Positions 1 to 37,030 of a stretch of DNA of 64,000 nucleotides are shown in pieces (position 1 is the stretch's first letter; each line of letters starts with the position of its first letter). Both the position numbers and the translations under genes were made by a program. Location: the NCBI RefSeq assembly GCF_002078875.1, contig NC_034411.1:51971695-52035694 (forward strand), written 5' to 3'. Under the pieces are notes generated by a model that searched no databases, was not told where the DNA came from, and saw only the letters and a list, made by a program, of their open reading frames with translations. The stretch is from Numida meleagris. Lineage: Eukaryota; Chordata; Aves; Galliformes; Numididae.

Positions 1-829
1 TAATAACCAGGTTGTTTTTTTTTCAGGCTCTTTCAAGGAGGAAGATAGCCTCAGCCTCTTTCATTTTTTATTTTTTTTCCCAGTGGCTCCCAGAGGTTGT
101 ATTAGTTTACGCTGAAGTCTCTTTGGGAAGATCACAACAAGATCCGCGCAGCTGCTGTGGTGGTACAGAGCTGAGCTCAGAGACTGGCTCAGGGTGGCAG
201 GGAGAAACATTTCAAACATTCCAGTTCTGCTGTTTTTTCCTTTTACTTTCAAACTCTGTTCATTTATGCCTAAATTTGCCAAAAGGATTCTGCTGCCTGG
301 CTTCATTTATATGAAGGTGAATGCTTTCAGACCCTTTTTCCCCAACAGTTACAACCTATTGCTAGAAGGCCTCCAGCAGTAAGGCTCTGGATGCTGTAAG
401 GAGTGTTGCATGCTGTATCTGGAATTCCACTTTCATGTCTAGGGAGGGGAGGGGTGGAGCAGGCAGACAACACATAGTGCTGTATTGGCCATTTATGTTC
501 TCTGCCCATGGTGAGGTCAGATCAGATCCATGGCCTTGCTGTGGACTGAGGTGATGGGAGCAATGGCATTGACTTCACAAATGAAATTCTGGGACCTTTC
601 CAAAGTGGAGTGACTGGAAGAAGCAGAGCGTGGGGAAAGGACAGAGAAAAGGAAGCCTTTAATTATTAATACTGTTATGTTCTGAAGCAATTTTATCTGG
701 TTGCCTGTGTCATGTGCATCCGGTGCTTGTGCCTCTCAGTGTGAACACAAATAGGAACTAATGATTTCAGTTATCTTTTCTTTGTCTAAAAACACACCAG
801 CAGACATGGTTTTGATCTGTATTTTGTAG
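1..829 (+). other. FUCA2 intron 1 (3' part)
   Basis: No exon is recognisable between the window edge and the acceptor at 828-829. The split Trp codon at 830 shows that a coding exon must lie further left. Short ORFs here match nothing I know. Confidence 0.8.
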
Positions 830-1017
830 GTGGTACTGGCAGAAGGAAAAGAGGGAGCCCTATGTGAAATTTATGAAGGCAAATTACCCACCTGGGTTCA
901 GTTATGAAGATTTTGGGCCACTGTTTACAGCAGAGTTCTTTGATCCTAACCAGTGGGCAGATATTCTGAAGGCTTCAGGTGCAAAATATGTTGTCTTAAC
1001 TTCAAAACATCATGAAG
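830..1017 (+). CDS. FUCA2: FUCA2 coding exon 2
   Basis: The exon follows a TTTTGTAG acceptor and ends CATGAAG|GTAAGC. It opens with the last base of a split Trp codon, then [14 protein letters not shown], and ends in SKHHE plus the first base of Gly, the conserved substrate-pocket loop of GH29. Length is 188 bases. The 829 bases before it are intron 1. Confidence 0.95.
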
Positions 1018-4000
1018 GTAAGCAAAAGGCTTCTGAATGTTAGAAACTGTTCTGTTTTTGTTAACTGAAGGAATATCCATGTGACTGTCTTGTCTGCTAA
1101 GAGAAAGGTGGAGAAATGACACAGAATTACCTTCCCCAACCCAGTCAAAGAGTTAAAATGTGCAGGCATTTTCCTGATTCTTGCACAAAAGCTATGGTCA
1201 CGAAGCTTGCATAGAAGGAAGAATAGATTGTGCCACGGTTTTCTTCTTCTAGGTAAGACAGCCTGCAGTGTTGGGGGAACTGAGCTTCCAGCAGCAGCTG
1301 GGTTTGTTTCTGATTGTTGTGTAATGTATTGCTCAAGGAACCACAAAGTGAATGCTGTGCTGTTCTGTGTATGGAGAGCTGCTCTGAGCTGGCAGTTAAC
1401 TGGCCTGGAGGTTTCTCCAGGAATTTAGCAATGCGTTCCATGAGTCAAGATGCTCTGCAGAGAGAAGTAAAGAAAAAGGGCATGGTTGGGAAGAAACTTA
1501 ATAGCAAAGAAAAGCATAAAATACCAAGAAGCAACATGACAATGCGTTTAGTCAGTGTTGTTGGTGTTTGGGGAAATGTGGACTCAAAACTTGTGACTTT
1601 AACAAGTAACTACTTGGGAAATTTAATCCTATCTCTGACACACGCGAAACTCTGATCCTGTGTTGTAATTTCCACTGACTTAAAACAAACAAAGTAAAAA
1701 AGCCAAGATCCATTTAGATGTCCTGTATGTAGCCTTGGGCACAAATTTTTAGCTCCTTTGTCTAGTTGATGCAATTACATGTATCCAGTTCACAAAAAAT
1801 GCTGCACAATTTATTAGGCAATGAGTGTGAAGCAGTTTGAAGGTGAGAGTGGGGCCCCTCTGGCCGTGGTCTGAGTCTGCGATGTGGTAGGGCCTACCGT
1901 GCTTGAGGTTGGTTGCTGGATGCCTGAGAAGCGAGGATATTTAATGCTGATGTTTTAAAAGCTGCTTCAGGAGTTTTTGTACTCTGCGTATGCACGCGTA
2001 CTGAGTTGCTGACTGAGCTGTTAATGGATGATAAAACAAATGAACAGCGAACGTTTGCGTGAGATGTAAACAGAAGGGAGGAGAGTAGTCTGAATGCGAA
2101 TGATGTCTCCGTCACAGAACGCACAAGCTAATGTTTCATCTTCCAGCTGTTGAATGTATATCCAGAATTGATATTTACTGCATTCAGTAAAAATGTGTCA
2201 AAAAGCTTCTGTACTTTTGGTTAACTTAATTAGGGCATTTGAATGGAGTGAACAACTAAGAAGGATCAAATGATTATCAGAACTAGAAAATTGAATGCTT
2301 ATGTTTTTTAATATAAATGTTTGTACAAATGTTTATATATATTCATGTGCAAATATATATAAACATATCTGACATTGTGTTCTGGTGTTATGATTACTGT
2401 TACAATGCATAAACAGATGATAGGCTTACACTGTACAATGTCAACCATTTTACTCTATGTATTTAAAAAAATGATTATTTTGAATTTATTTCTTTTGCGA
2501 TACACTTGCAAAGAAAAACCGTGATGCCCCCTCTGCTGCTTTTCTTTCTTAGCTTTTAATTTTTCTCTTTTCAGGCTTTACTTTGTGGGGGTCCAAATAT
2601 TCTTGGAACTGGAACGCTGTCGATGTGGGACCGAAGCGAGATCTTGTGGCTGAGCTAGAAACATCTGTTAGAAACAGGACTGACTTGCGTTTTGGTTTAT
2701 ATCACTCTCTGTTTGAATGGTTTAATCCTCTCTTCCTTGAGGATGCCACCAATGTCTTCAAGACAAGAAAGTTTCCAACCAGTAAATCATTACCAGAACT
2801 CTATGAAATTGTGACCAAGTACCAACCAGAAATAGTTTGGTCTGATGGGGATGGAAATGCACCAGATACTTACTGGAACAGCACTGGTTTTCTAGCTTGG
2901 CTGTATAACGACAGGTGTATCATGATGCAATTTTAGCTCCTAATCTGAAATTCTCTTGTGTAGTTTGTCTCCTTCTGTATGTTTTGTGGAACTTGCTACC
3001 TCCACTTACGGGGACTTAGCTAAATCTTGTATAGAGTGCCAATAATCCAGGTCTTCCCTAAAACTATTGAAGCTCGTTTTAGAAAGACTCTTTCATAATT
3101 ATTTTTTTAACCATGTTTGCAAATTCATAAGTTAAATGGCAATGATTATTCTATGTAATCATTTTTCTTAAGTAAGTGTTGTCTACTGCGTGGACAAAGA
3201 AGATATCAAGATAATTTGAGAATAGAGGTGTGTTGTCATCACAGACTCCACATTTGGCAGTGGAGGTGAAGCGCAGGCTGCTTTCTGGCAGGTCTCCTGT
3301 GAAAGGCTGCAGCATATTTCCCCAAGAATTGGGTCCCTGAAGTAGCACTTAATCTAATTGCAGTAGTACAAAAGTCTTCCTAAATGTTAGTTTCTGGGAG
3401 GGGTCTACTGGAGGTGAAGGGGAGAGATTACATTGGCTCTGACTGTTACATCTAGAATTAAAAATCATAAACGTACAATTTTTATTTCCAGTCCAGTTCG
3501 GGACACAGTCGTGACCAATGACCGCTGGGGAGCTGGCAGCATCTGTAAGCATGGTGGCTTCTACACATGTAGTGACCGGTACAACCCAGGACACCTTCTG
3601 CCTCACAAGTGGGAGAACTGCATGACTATTGACAAGAGGTCATGGGGGTACAGGAGGAATGCAAATCTTGACGATTACTTCACAATTGAGGACTTGGTGA
3701 AGGTACACTGGCACAAAGGAGTTGCCTGCAATTCCTGGTTATCGTATTGACATTTCTCACAGTATTTTCTGTAAGATTATCTAATAAAAATTCATACGGT
3801 TTCTTAGAGGCGATTTCCTCTGTGAGTAGCTAGTCAAAGGCTGATCTGTATGATTGTTTTTCTAGTAACTGCACTTGTGAGTTGACGAGAAGCAAACAGT
3901 TGTAGTTTCACAGAGGCTCTTGCTTGAAGGCTGGATCTTTTTTTGCCCTTCTAGGTAGGAACAGTTAATAAGCTAATACTCTTTTAGTTGGTAGCGAGAA

Positions 4001-7000
4001 ACTTGCCTTTTGTTCCATTTCATGTTTAAAAAAGGAAAGAAAAAAAGACACTTGTAGTACAGGCATGCAGATAAACATAGCCTGTGTTAATAAAACATAG
4101 ATTCCATTTGCTAGTCTAAGTTACTACAAAAAAGATTGAAAACTTAGGAAAACGGAATGAAAGGAAGTCTTGTCTTTGAGATAAAAATGCATTGAATTAC
4201 AAAATTCAGCTACTGAAGGGGAAGATCGTTGTTGCTTAATCCATGTCTGTTCTTTGTATTGTCCTTGCAAAAGATAATTTCAAATTGAAGCAATATCTTT
4301 TCAGAGGAGATGGTTTTAATTCATTCAGTAGTTTATCTCCAGCTGTCTGTTGCTCAGACTACAGAGTCAGTCTGTGATCTCTGGAGGGCAGTGTGGATGG
4401 GAACACAGGTACTTTGTGGACTCTCTAGAAGAATCATCAGCCTGTTTGCCAATTGTCAAGTTCACGATATGGCATTAGTGCAGATACGTGATGCCAGAAC
4501 ATGCAATCTCAGAGGCTGAGCTAAAAGGCAATTAATTTCACTAATACATTTTACCTCTTTTTCTTTAAGTTGCTCCTTGGATTAATAGGTCTAGGAAAAG
4601 CTGTGTTCCAAGATGAATGAACCCTTTGAAAATCTAGATTAGACATAGGATTTTTTTTGTTGTTGATTCAATCTTCCATTCTCTCTTGAATTCCATCCCA
4701 CTCCTTCTGTAGTAGGAATGGTTCCTTTGATTCTCAGTCTGTACATTCCATGTTATAGAAATACACGATGTGAATTTTGTGGGAACTAAGGTCTATGACT
4801 GTGATGAATAAATGATACAAATGAACGCCCATTCTGTCACTGGCTCCACTCGCAAAAGGAGGAATACGTGGGAGATACTAATAGTACCCTTAGAGATGAG
4901 ATCTATTCTTTACTACATAAATTATTAAAACTGCTTCATTTTCTTCTGCATCTTTTATGAAAACTGGGTACTAAATATCTGAAGGTTCACGGTGTTGTAG
5001 AGATGTGTCCATAAAATAGGGAAAACATTGCTTTTCCCAGCTTCAGTAAAAATGAAGTGGCATCTGCTAGCCCTTCTTATGCAGGAAAATAATCCTGTAA
5101 GTGTTCTGCTGGGAAATCTCTCATGAAATTCCAGCAGGATTTGCAATTTTAAAAAGAAGTTGACTCCATACTAGAATCAGATCCTGTCAGATGTATCAGT
5201 GTGAAAATGTATTCTGGGATATTTTTCTGCCATGCAAATTGACAGTGGAGCTTTGTTCTTTGGGACCTTAAATTTTGCATTGGTTGTTGGGATGCTGGAC
5301 CTCCGGAGTCTGAACTTGCAGTAACTAGTCCAGTCCATCATTCTGACGCAGCGTACCAGGCTTTAGTAAGAACTTCAAATATATAATTCCATTAATCATG
5401 ACTGCTGTTCCGTGTATGTGTTTAAAAACATTTCAGCAACTCGTAGAAACGGTGGCTTGTGGAGGAAATCTCCTGATGAATGTCGGGCCCACTCACGATG
5501 GCCGCATCGCTGCTATATTTGAGGAACGCCTGAGGCAGATGGGTGCTTGGCTGAAAGTCAATGGAGAAGCCATCTATGGAACGAAACCATGGAGAGCACA
5601 GAACGACACGGTCACACCGGAAGTGTGGTAAGGCCACTGAACCAAAACATAGGTGGTGTAAAGATGTAGAAGCGTATGAGGAAATTTTAAGATTCTTAAG
5701 GCTTGATACTGCAGAAATCGTCAGCTTGCCCTGAAGAAATGAACCCTTCTGTCAGTTTAAGAAACTGCATGCGGAAGTGTGTCTAAGAATGCAGGCAGAC
5801 GGTGTGTGTCAGACAGTGTAGTTCTGGGGCGATGCCAAGGCTGAAGGGAAGGTTGCAAGAGTTTCCTTAGTGCTTCTAAGCAGAACTGGCAATAGAAACT
5901 TTAAAAAAAAACAAAACAAAACAAAAAACCAGAAATACAAAACTGCTATGAAGTGTTCATCTATACAATAGGAATCTTAGTGTTGCTCTTTAGAGAAAGG
6001 GGGGAGAGAGAAACTAGAAGTCTAATATATTTTTGCATTTCTACGCCTTTTTACCTTGAAAAGGAAGATATTAGCAGTTGTTTGGTCAGTAAATTCAGTC
6101 AGCCTCTGAGCTCTGCTTTGCTTTTGTGCCTCATAGCTGCTATAACTCCATAATGATCCGCCAGGCTCTTGGTCTCAGCCACCTCTCTGCCTCACTGGGC
6201 TTTGTTTAATTCCTGCTCCAGTTAAGATTTGGCCATCTGGCCGTGGCCTTGAAACCGCTGACTGTTGAGTAAAAACGCTTCTGAGAACAACAAAAAACTG
6301 TAATTACAATAAAGTAAGGTGAGAGAAATGTTGCAGATGAATGCTGCAGGATTTCCAAAGGCATAATGCTGGTGGATCAGATGGCCATTAGGGAAAGGTT
6401 CTTCAGCAAGATAATGTCTCCTAAAATTTAGTTTTTAAAAAAATTAACTATGCAAGGTGGAAGATTTATTGTTCCCTGTGCTCCTATTAAGTTTTTTCAG
6501 TGTAATGCCTGTATATTTCTGTATGGATGTGAATTACTTTTTCTGAATGTAACCCCTAATTATCTGTTAACGTTTCCCCTACCCACCAAAATCCTCATTC
6601 TTACATGACAAGGAAGCAGTTATTACATGCTCACTTATGTTACTACAGATGCCTACCTCTACATTCAGTTTATGATTAGTTTGTATTACCTCTCTTCTGT
6701 CAGAATGTGTTTTCAAGGAATAGTACTTTGATAAAGGGTATTGATTTTGTGAAATGAAGGTTACACGTGTGAAAATGTAGTTAATCTTAACTTTTCACAT
6801 TAGTTCCTTTCCAGTCTTGAAAGCATGATATATACTGCTCCAGAAAATTTCCAGGGAAGACTGACATGTTTCTGCTCCCCGTTTCCAACCAGGTACACGT
6901 TCAGACCAAAGGAAGGCAAAGTTAATGCCATCTTCCTTAACTGGCCAAGCTCTGGGATTCTGGAACTTGGTGAGCCAGAGGCACGGCTTGCAGAAACACA

Positions 7001-8548
7001 GGTAAGAAGACACTTCTTGCTTCCCCCTGTAGAACAGTGAGGTTTATAACACATAACACAAGAAATGAACATAGTCTGAAAGTATGTGGAAAACACTTCT
7101 GATATTTGTCATGTTCCATCTGCGTTAATTTTTGTTTCTGGCATCTCTGGGAATGCGTAACTTTTAGGATAGAGTACTTTGGAAGAGACCCAGCAAAATA
7201 CTAGTTTTCATTCTGGGACCTTCCTTGTCCTGGTCTTCCCAGTGGGATGTTTCTTATCAAAGTTACACTGAATTGTTGCTGGGATACATTTTAGCTGTCA
7301 AACTGAAGATCCTAAAAAGAGGGCAAGTAGAAGGAAAAAACCTCTCCTCCTCCCACTGCAGACTCTACCCCAGCATGACCTTTATGATAAATATCTGTCT
7401 TTATGATCTTGTTGATGCACGCAGAGGTTTTAGTTGCCCAGGGACACAATCATAACTCTATATGATCCTACATATACAGTGGTCAGAAACTGAGGACCTT
7501 GATACCACAGCTCCATTAGCAAGTACCCTGACCCAGCAGAGGCAGAATTATACAGCAGTACACTTGGTGCTCAGGACTTAATATCCACATCATGTGCACT
7601 TACGGGGTTTGCTTTGGCTTAGCTCAGTTCTGGTCTCATCCCCAGATGCTCGCTAGCTGTTGAAATGCATTGTGTTCCTGGACTCTGTCCCCTGCTTTAG
7701 TTTCAACTGAAAAAAATCTAATTGATAATGAAACAGCTCTGTGATGTGGCAAAAAAACCCAGTTATTTCAAAAGCACAATCCAAGTATTATGTAGAATAC
7801 AAATGTAAATGCCTCTTGAATTTGAAAGGAGGCATCTGGGCTATCTGTGAGCAGGAGAATTATGTTCCTCAGGGGTAGAGACTGATTTTAACTGTTCCCT
7901 TACACTGTTCCATTGTTAACATTTCCTACAAGCTGGTGTACCAGTCTTCCCACAAAACATTTATGTGTTTTTACTAGGGAGGGGCTCTTCAGATCAGCTT
8001 TCTTCTGAGCTACCCGTCTGTACTTTGTAAGAAAAGCTGATGCTTATTCAAAACTACAAGCTCTACCACAGCAAAGAAGCATTTCATAAAGAGGTGGTAC
8101 TACCATCACTACTGTGGTACCTGGTACATACATAGACCCATATCCTATCCCAAACACTTCAGCACACCGTTGTGTACCTTTTACAGCCCTAAGTAGGTCT
8201 CAGACACAATATCGCTAGCTTTGTTACTGACAGGTCTACTTTGCAGGTGCTTTTTCCATTACCTTTATTCTTAGATTCACTTGGTTGATGAGTGGTGTTT
8301 AAGGACAACGGGGTAGTAATTATGGAAGAACGTTTCCTTTATTGAATATGCAATTATATGCATTTGAAAACACATTGTTCTAATTTTACGGTTGGTTTCA
8401 ATTTCAGGTGAAGTTGGTTGGCTACAAGGAACCGCTGAAATGGGTTGCACTGGGAGAAAAGGGAATCGTGGTAGCTCTACCTCAATTAACTCTGAAGCAA
8501 TTGCCATGTCAGTGGGGCTGGACCTTGCAACTGACTGATGTAAACTGA
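830..8548 (+). CDS. FUCA2: FUCA2, plasma alpha-L-fucosidase (GH29), 5'-partial; coding exons 2-7
   Basis: Glycoside hydrolase family 29 alpha-L-fucosidase, which removes terminal alpha-L-fucose from glycoproteins in secretory, lysosomal or extracellular compartments. Six exons splice in frame: 830-1017, 2575-2914, 3492-3702, 5437-5627, 6893-7001 and 8408-8548, all with GT-AG introns. Together they encode 392 residues plus TGA, collinear with human FUCA2 (467 aa, from memory) except for about 75 N-terminal residues (signal peptide and start of the barrel) that lie left of the window. Visible family marks are the SKHHEGFTLW loop, the WSDGDG motif whose first Asp (2844-2846) is the expected nucleophile, and KWENCMTID, whose Glu (3613-3615) is a candidate acid/base. 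N-glycosylation sequons NRT, NST and NDT are kept. The closest alternative, the paralogue FUCA1, fits less well because YWQKEK, WSDGDG and the exon 4 sequence match FUCA2. No frameshift or stop is seen. Confidence 0.96.
2575..2914 (+). CDS. FUCA2: FUCA2 coding exon 3 (contains the nucleophile)
   Basis: The 340-base exon lies between TTTTCAG and a GTGTAT donor. It encodes [16 protein letters not shown], the NRT sequon, [15 protein letters not shown], then [11 protein letters not shown] with the expected catalytic Asp at 2844-2846, and [14 protein letters not shown]. The exon ends with AG of a split Ser codon completed by T at 3492. Confidence 0.96.
3492..3702 (+). CDS. FUCA2: FUCA2 coding exon 4
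   Basis: The 211-base exon follows TTTCCAG and ends GTGAAG|GTACAC. It encodes [40 protein letters not shown] and [17 protein letters not shown], then TIEDLVK. It is the most conserved part of the protein. The Glu of KWENC (3613-3615) is a candidate general acid/base; that role is inferred from the family and not proven here. Confidence 0.96.
5437..5627 (+). CDS. FUCA2: FUCA2 coding exon 5
   Basis: The 191-base exon follows AACATTTCAG and ends at a TG|GTAAGG donor, splitting a Trp codon. It encodes [20 protein letters not shown], the end of the catalytic barrel, and [20 protein letters not shown]. The NDT sequon near its end is shared with the human protein. Confidence 0.96.
5903..5932. repeat. 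A-rich (AAAAC)n tract
   Basis: Short AAAAC low-complexity run in FUCA2 intron 5. Confidence 0.85.
6893..7001 (+). CDS. FUCA2: FUCA2 coding exon 6
   Basis: The 109-base exon follows TCCAACCAG and ends ACACAG|GTAAGA. It encodes [20 protein letters not shown] and [16 protein letters not shown], the start of the C-terminal beta-sandwich domain of GH29 fucosidases. Confidence 0.95.
8408..8548 (+). CDS. FUCA2: FUCA2 coding exon 7 with stop codon
   Basis: The exon follows CAATTTCAG and encodes [38 protein letters not shown] and TLQLTDVN, then TGA at 8546-8548. It matches the C-terminal end of human FUCA2 in length and pattern (PCKWGWALALTNVI in human). Confidence 0.95.
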   Translation: MKLVGYKEPLKWVALGEKGIVVALPQLTLKQLPCQWGWTLQLTDVN

Positions 8549-9605
8549 GCCACACAATGGAGCCTTGGGAAGTAGGGAAGTTACGTTGTTTTTTTTTTTC
8601 TTCCTGCCCAGCTTCTCGTCACTGGTTTCTAACTCTTGCTTGACTGAGAAACATGTACCTATTTATTTTTGAAAGACAGACTGTTCTACAAGATGGAATG
8701 AAATGAACGTTATGCAAAGTCTAGGTAGTTACATCTCTATTGTACTATTTGTTTCTTTGAGCTTCTGTGAATAACTTGACCTCTTCACTTTTTTTTAGTC
8801 TGTTTCTTGACAAGTTAAGTGAAAAGGAGCAGTAGATCTTTTTTTAAGCCACAAGAACAATGCTAGCCCAAGCTTACATTCAGCAGATCAGACAACTGTG
8901 CACATAAGTTGTATACTTTCAACGCAAGAAAACTTAGTTCTATGAAACTGTATTGTAAAAAAAAATATATATACATATATGCCCTAAAGAATGAACTTTC
9001 CGGTTGTGTGCTATGACTGGCAGCTGGTAGCTTCAGCTGAGATGGATACTGCATCTGCAAGAACAATCTTATAAGGACTAGCAATTAATCATGAATGCAT
9101 GGAGGCAATGCATATGTACATTTTAGTTTCTAATGATGGGATAATAATGAGAATCGCTAATTTAACAGAACTATTTTGAGTAATTCTGTCTGTTAGTTCT
9201 GAGAATTTGCTTTTTTTCCCTATTTTTGTATTATGTCATAAGGTTAAGGCTGACTTGTTTACATCCATTATTTTTACAGTTACCAGGGTGCCTTCTGTGG
9301 ACTATGGACTATTAACAACAACAACAAAAACATAATTCAGCAACTTTTTTTTTAAGTTGTTGCTAGGCATCCTCAGCTTTGGCAAGAAGAGAACATTTTA
9401 AAGCATGAGGTGGACTGTGTCCAACTTGAAAAGTTCCCAAACTCATCATGTATCAAGACTAATAATGGCAGACCTGCAATGTGAGACTTGCGAGGAGGGG
9501 GAGACAAAGGACAACAAAAGAAAGACAGGAACGTTTTCAGTGTAGAAACCAAAGGCTTACTTCTTCCTGTGTAATCTGAATAAATGCAAAACTGTTACTG
9601 TGTAA
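8549..9605 (+). other. FUCA2: FUCA2 3' UTR
   Basis: Sequence after the FUCA2 stop, AT-rich, with a short A/TA tract near 8958-8982. Its likely end is just past the AATAAA at 9579-9584, so the right boundary is approximate. Confidence 0.75.
9579..9584 (+). terminator. FUCA2 poly(A) signal AATAAA
   Basis: Canonical AATAAA about 1.03 kb after the stop codon, followed by T/G-rich sequence (GTTACTGTGTAAG, TTTGTCTTTTTC) that resembles a downstream cleavage element. Confidence 0.75.
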
Positions 9606-9694
9606 GTTAAATTTGTCTTTTTCTACTCCAGGATTTTAAGTGAGGGGCCAAATGAGGTATTGCTTTTTCTGCTAAGTAATGTTACGCACACACA

Positions 9695-10376
9695 AAGCTT
9701 ACATTAAAATATTTTATTACAATACAGAGAATTGGGCTCAAAATTAATACAAATTAAGATAAAATATTTACAAGTTAATGTGTACAGTGTAGCTGTGTGA
9801 ACAGCATAAACGAGAATATCTAAAAATGCACATTCTTTAAGTAACAAAGAGAGCACCCCCAACTTGTTCAAGAGGCGTGTGCATCAGTTGGCAAAGGCTT
9901 TTTGAAGAAGGAGAAACTCTTTGGAGTAACTTTTGTAAAGTTAAGGGAAGAAGTCTTTTACAAAAAAAGAAAAAAGCCTTACTTCATTCAGTTATTCTTC
10001 CATCACTACCATTAAGTGTTTTTCCCAAACTTTACACACCCCAGGCCCCCAAGTTTGTTTGTTTTTTAATAACCTCTAGTAATATTGCCACAAGATGCCT
10101 TTCAGATGCAATAAAAATAATCAAATTATGCAAGAGTTCAACAACTTTTTAATAGAAAATTCTTTACATAGAGTAAGTCTTTCACCAAGAATATTTTAAT
10201 GGACACTTGAAACAGAATTGTATTAGACAGAACAACTATGGGCTCACTCCCCGTTTCTTCAGTATGTTCTTTCTGCTGGTCTACCGCTCCTACACCATTA
10301 TAAAATTAACTCCACTCTCAGCAGTAGTCACAAGGATGCGTTATAAATACACGATCTATTCCTATTAATGTGCAGT
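9695..10376 (-). other. PEX3: PEX3 3' UTR
   Basis: Sequence between the PEX3 stop (10377-10379) and the minus-strand AATAAA. AT-rich, with no reading frame of note. The exact cleavage point is inferred. Confidence 0.7.
9713..9718 (-). terminator. PEX3 poly(A) signal AATAAA (minus strand)
   Basis: TTTATT on the + strand reads AATAAA for PEX3. It lies about 660 bases past the PEX3 stop and about 130 bases from the FUCA2 signal, so the two transcripts converge here. Confidence 0.7.
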
Positions 10377-36918
<26,542 letters not shown>

Positions 36919-37030
36919 TCCTGCAGTGACATGAGTTAGGAGTTCACAAAAACACGATACGTGAAGTTTTCTTCCATGTCTATCTTTCTCAGAATGTGCA
37001 GTCAAATAAAACTATATTAAATATGTTCTG
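36919..37030 (+). other. ADAT2: ADAT2 3' UTR (short form)
   Basis: Short 3' UTR from the stop to just past AATAAA at 37005-37010. Another AATAAA at 37754-37759 could give a longer form; nothing in the sequence decides between them. Confidence 0.65.
37005..37010 (+). terminator. ADAT2 poly(A) signal AATAAA
   Basis: First canonical hexamer after the ADAT2 stop, 87 bases downstream. Confidence 0.7.

Noticed and set aside
1..829. A FUCA2 exon left of 830
   Set aside because: No stretch matches the FUCA2 N-terminus; the first exon must be outside the window.
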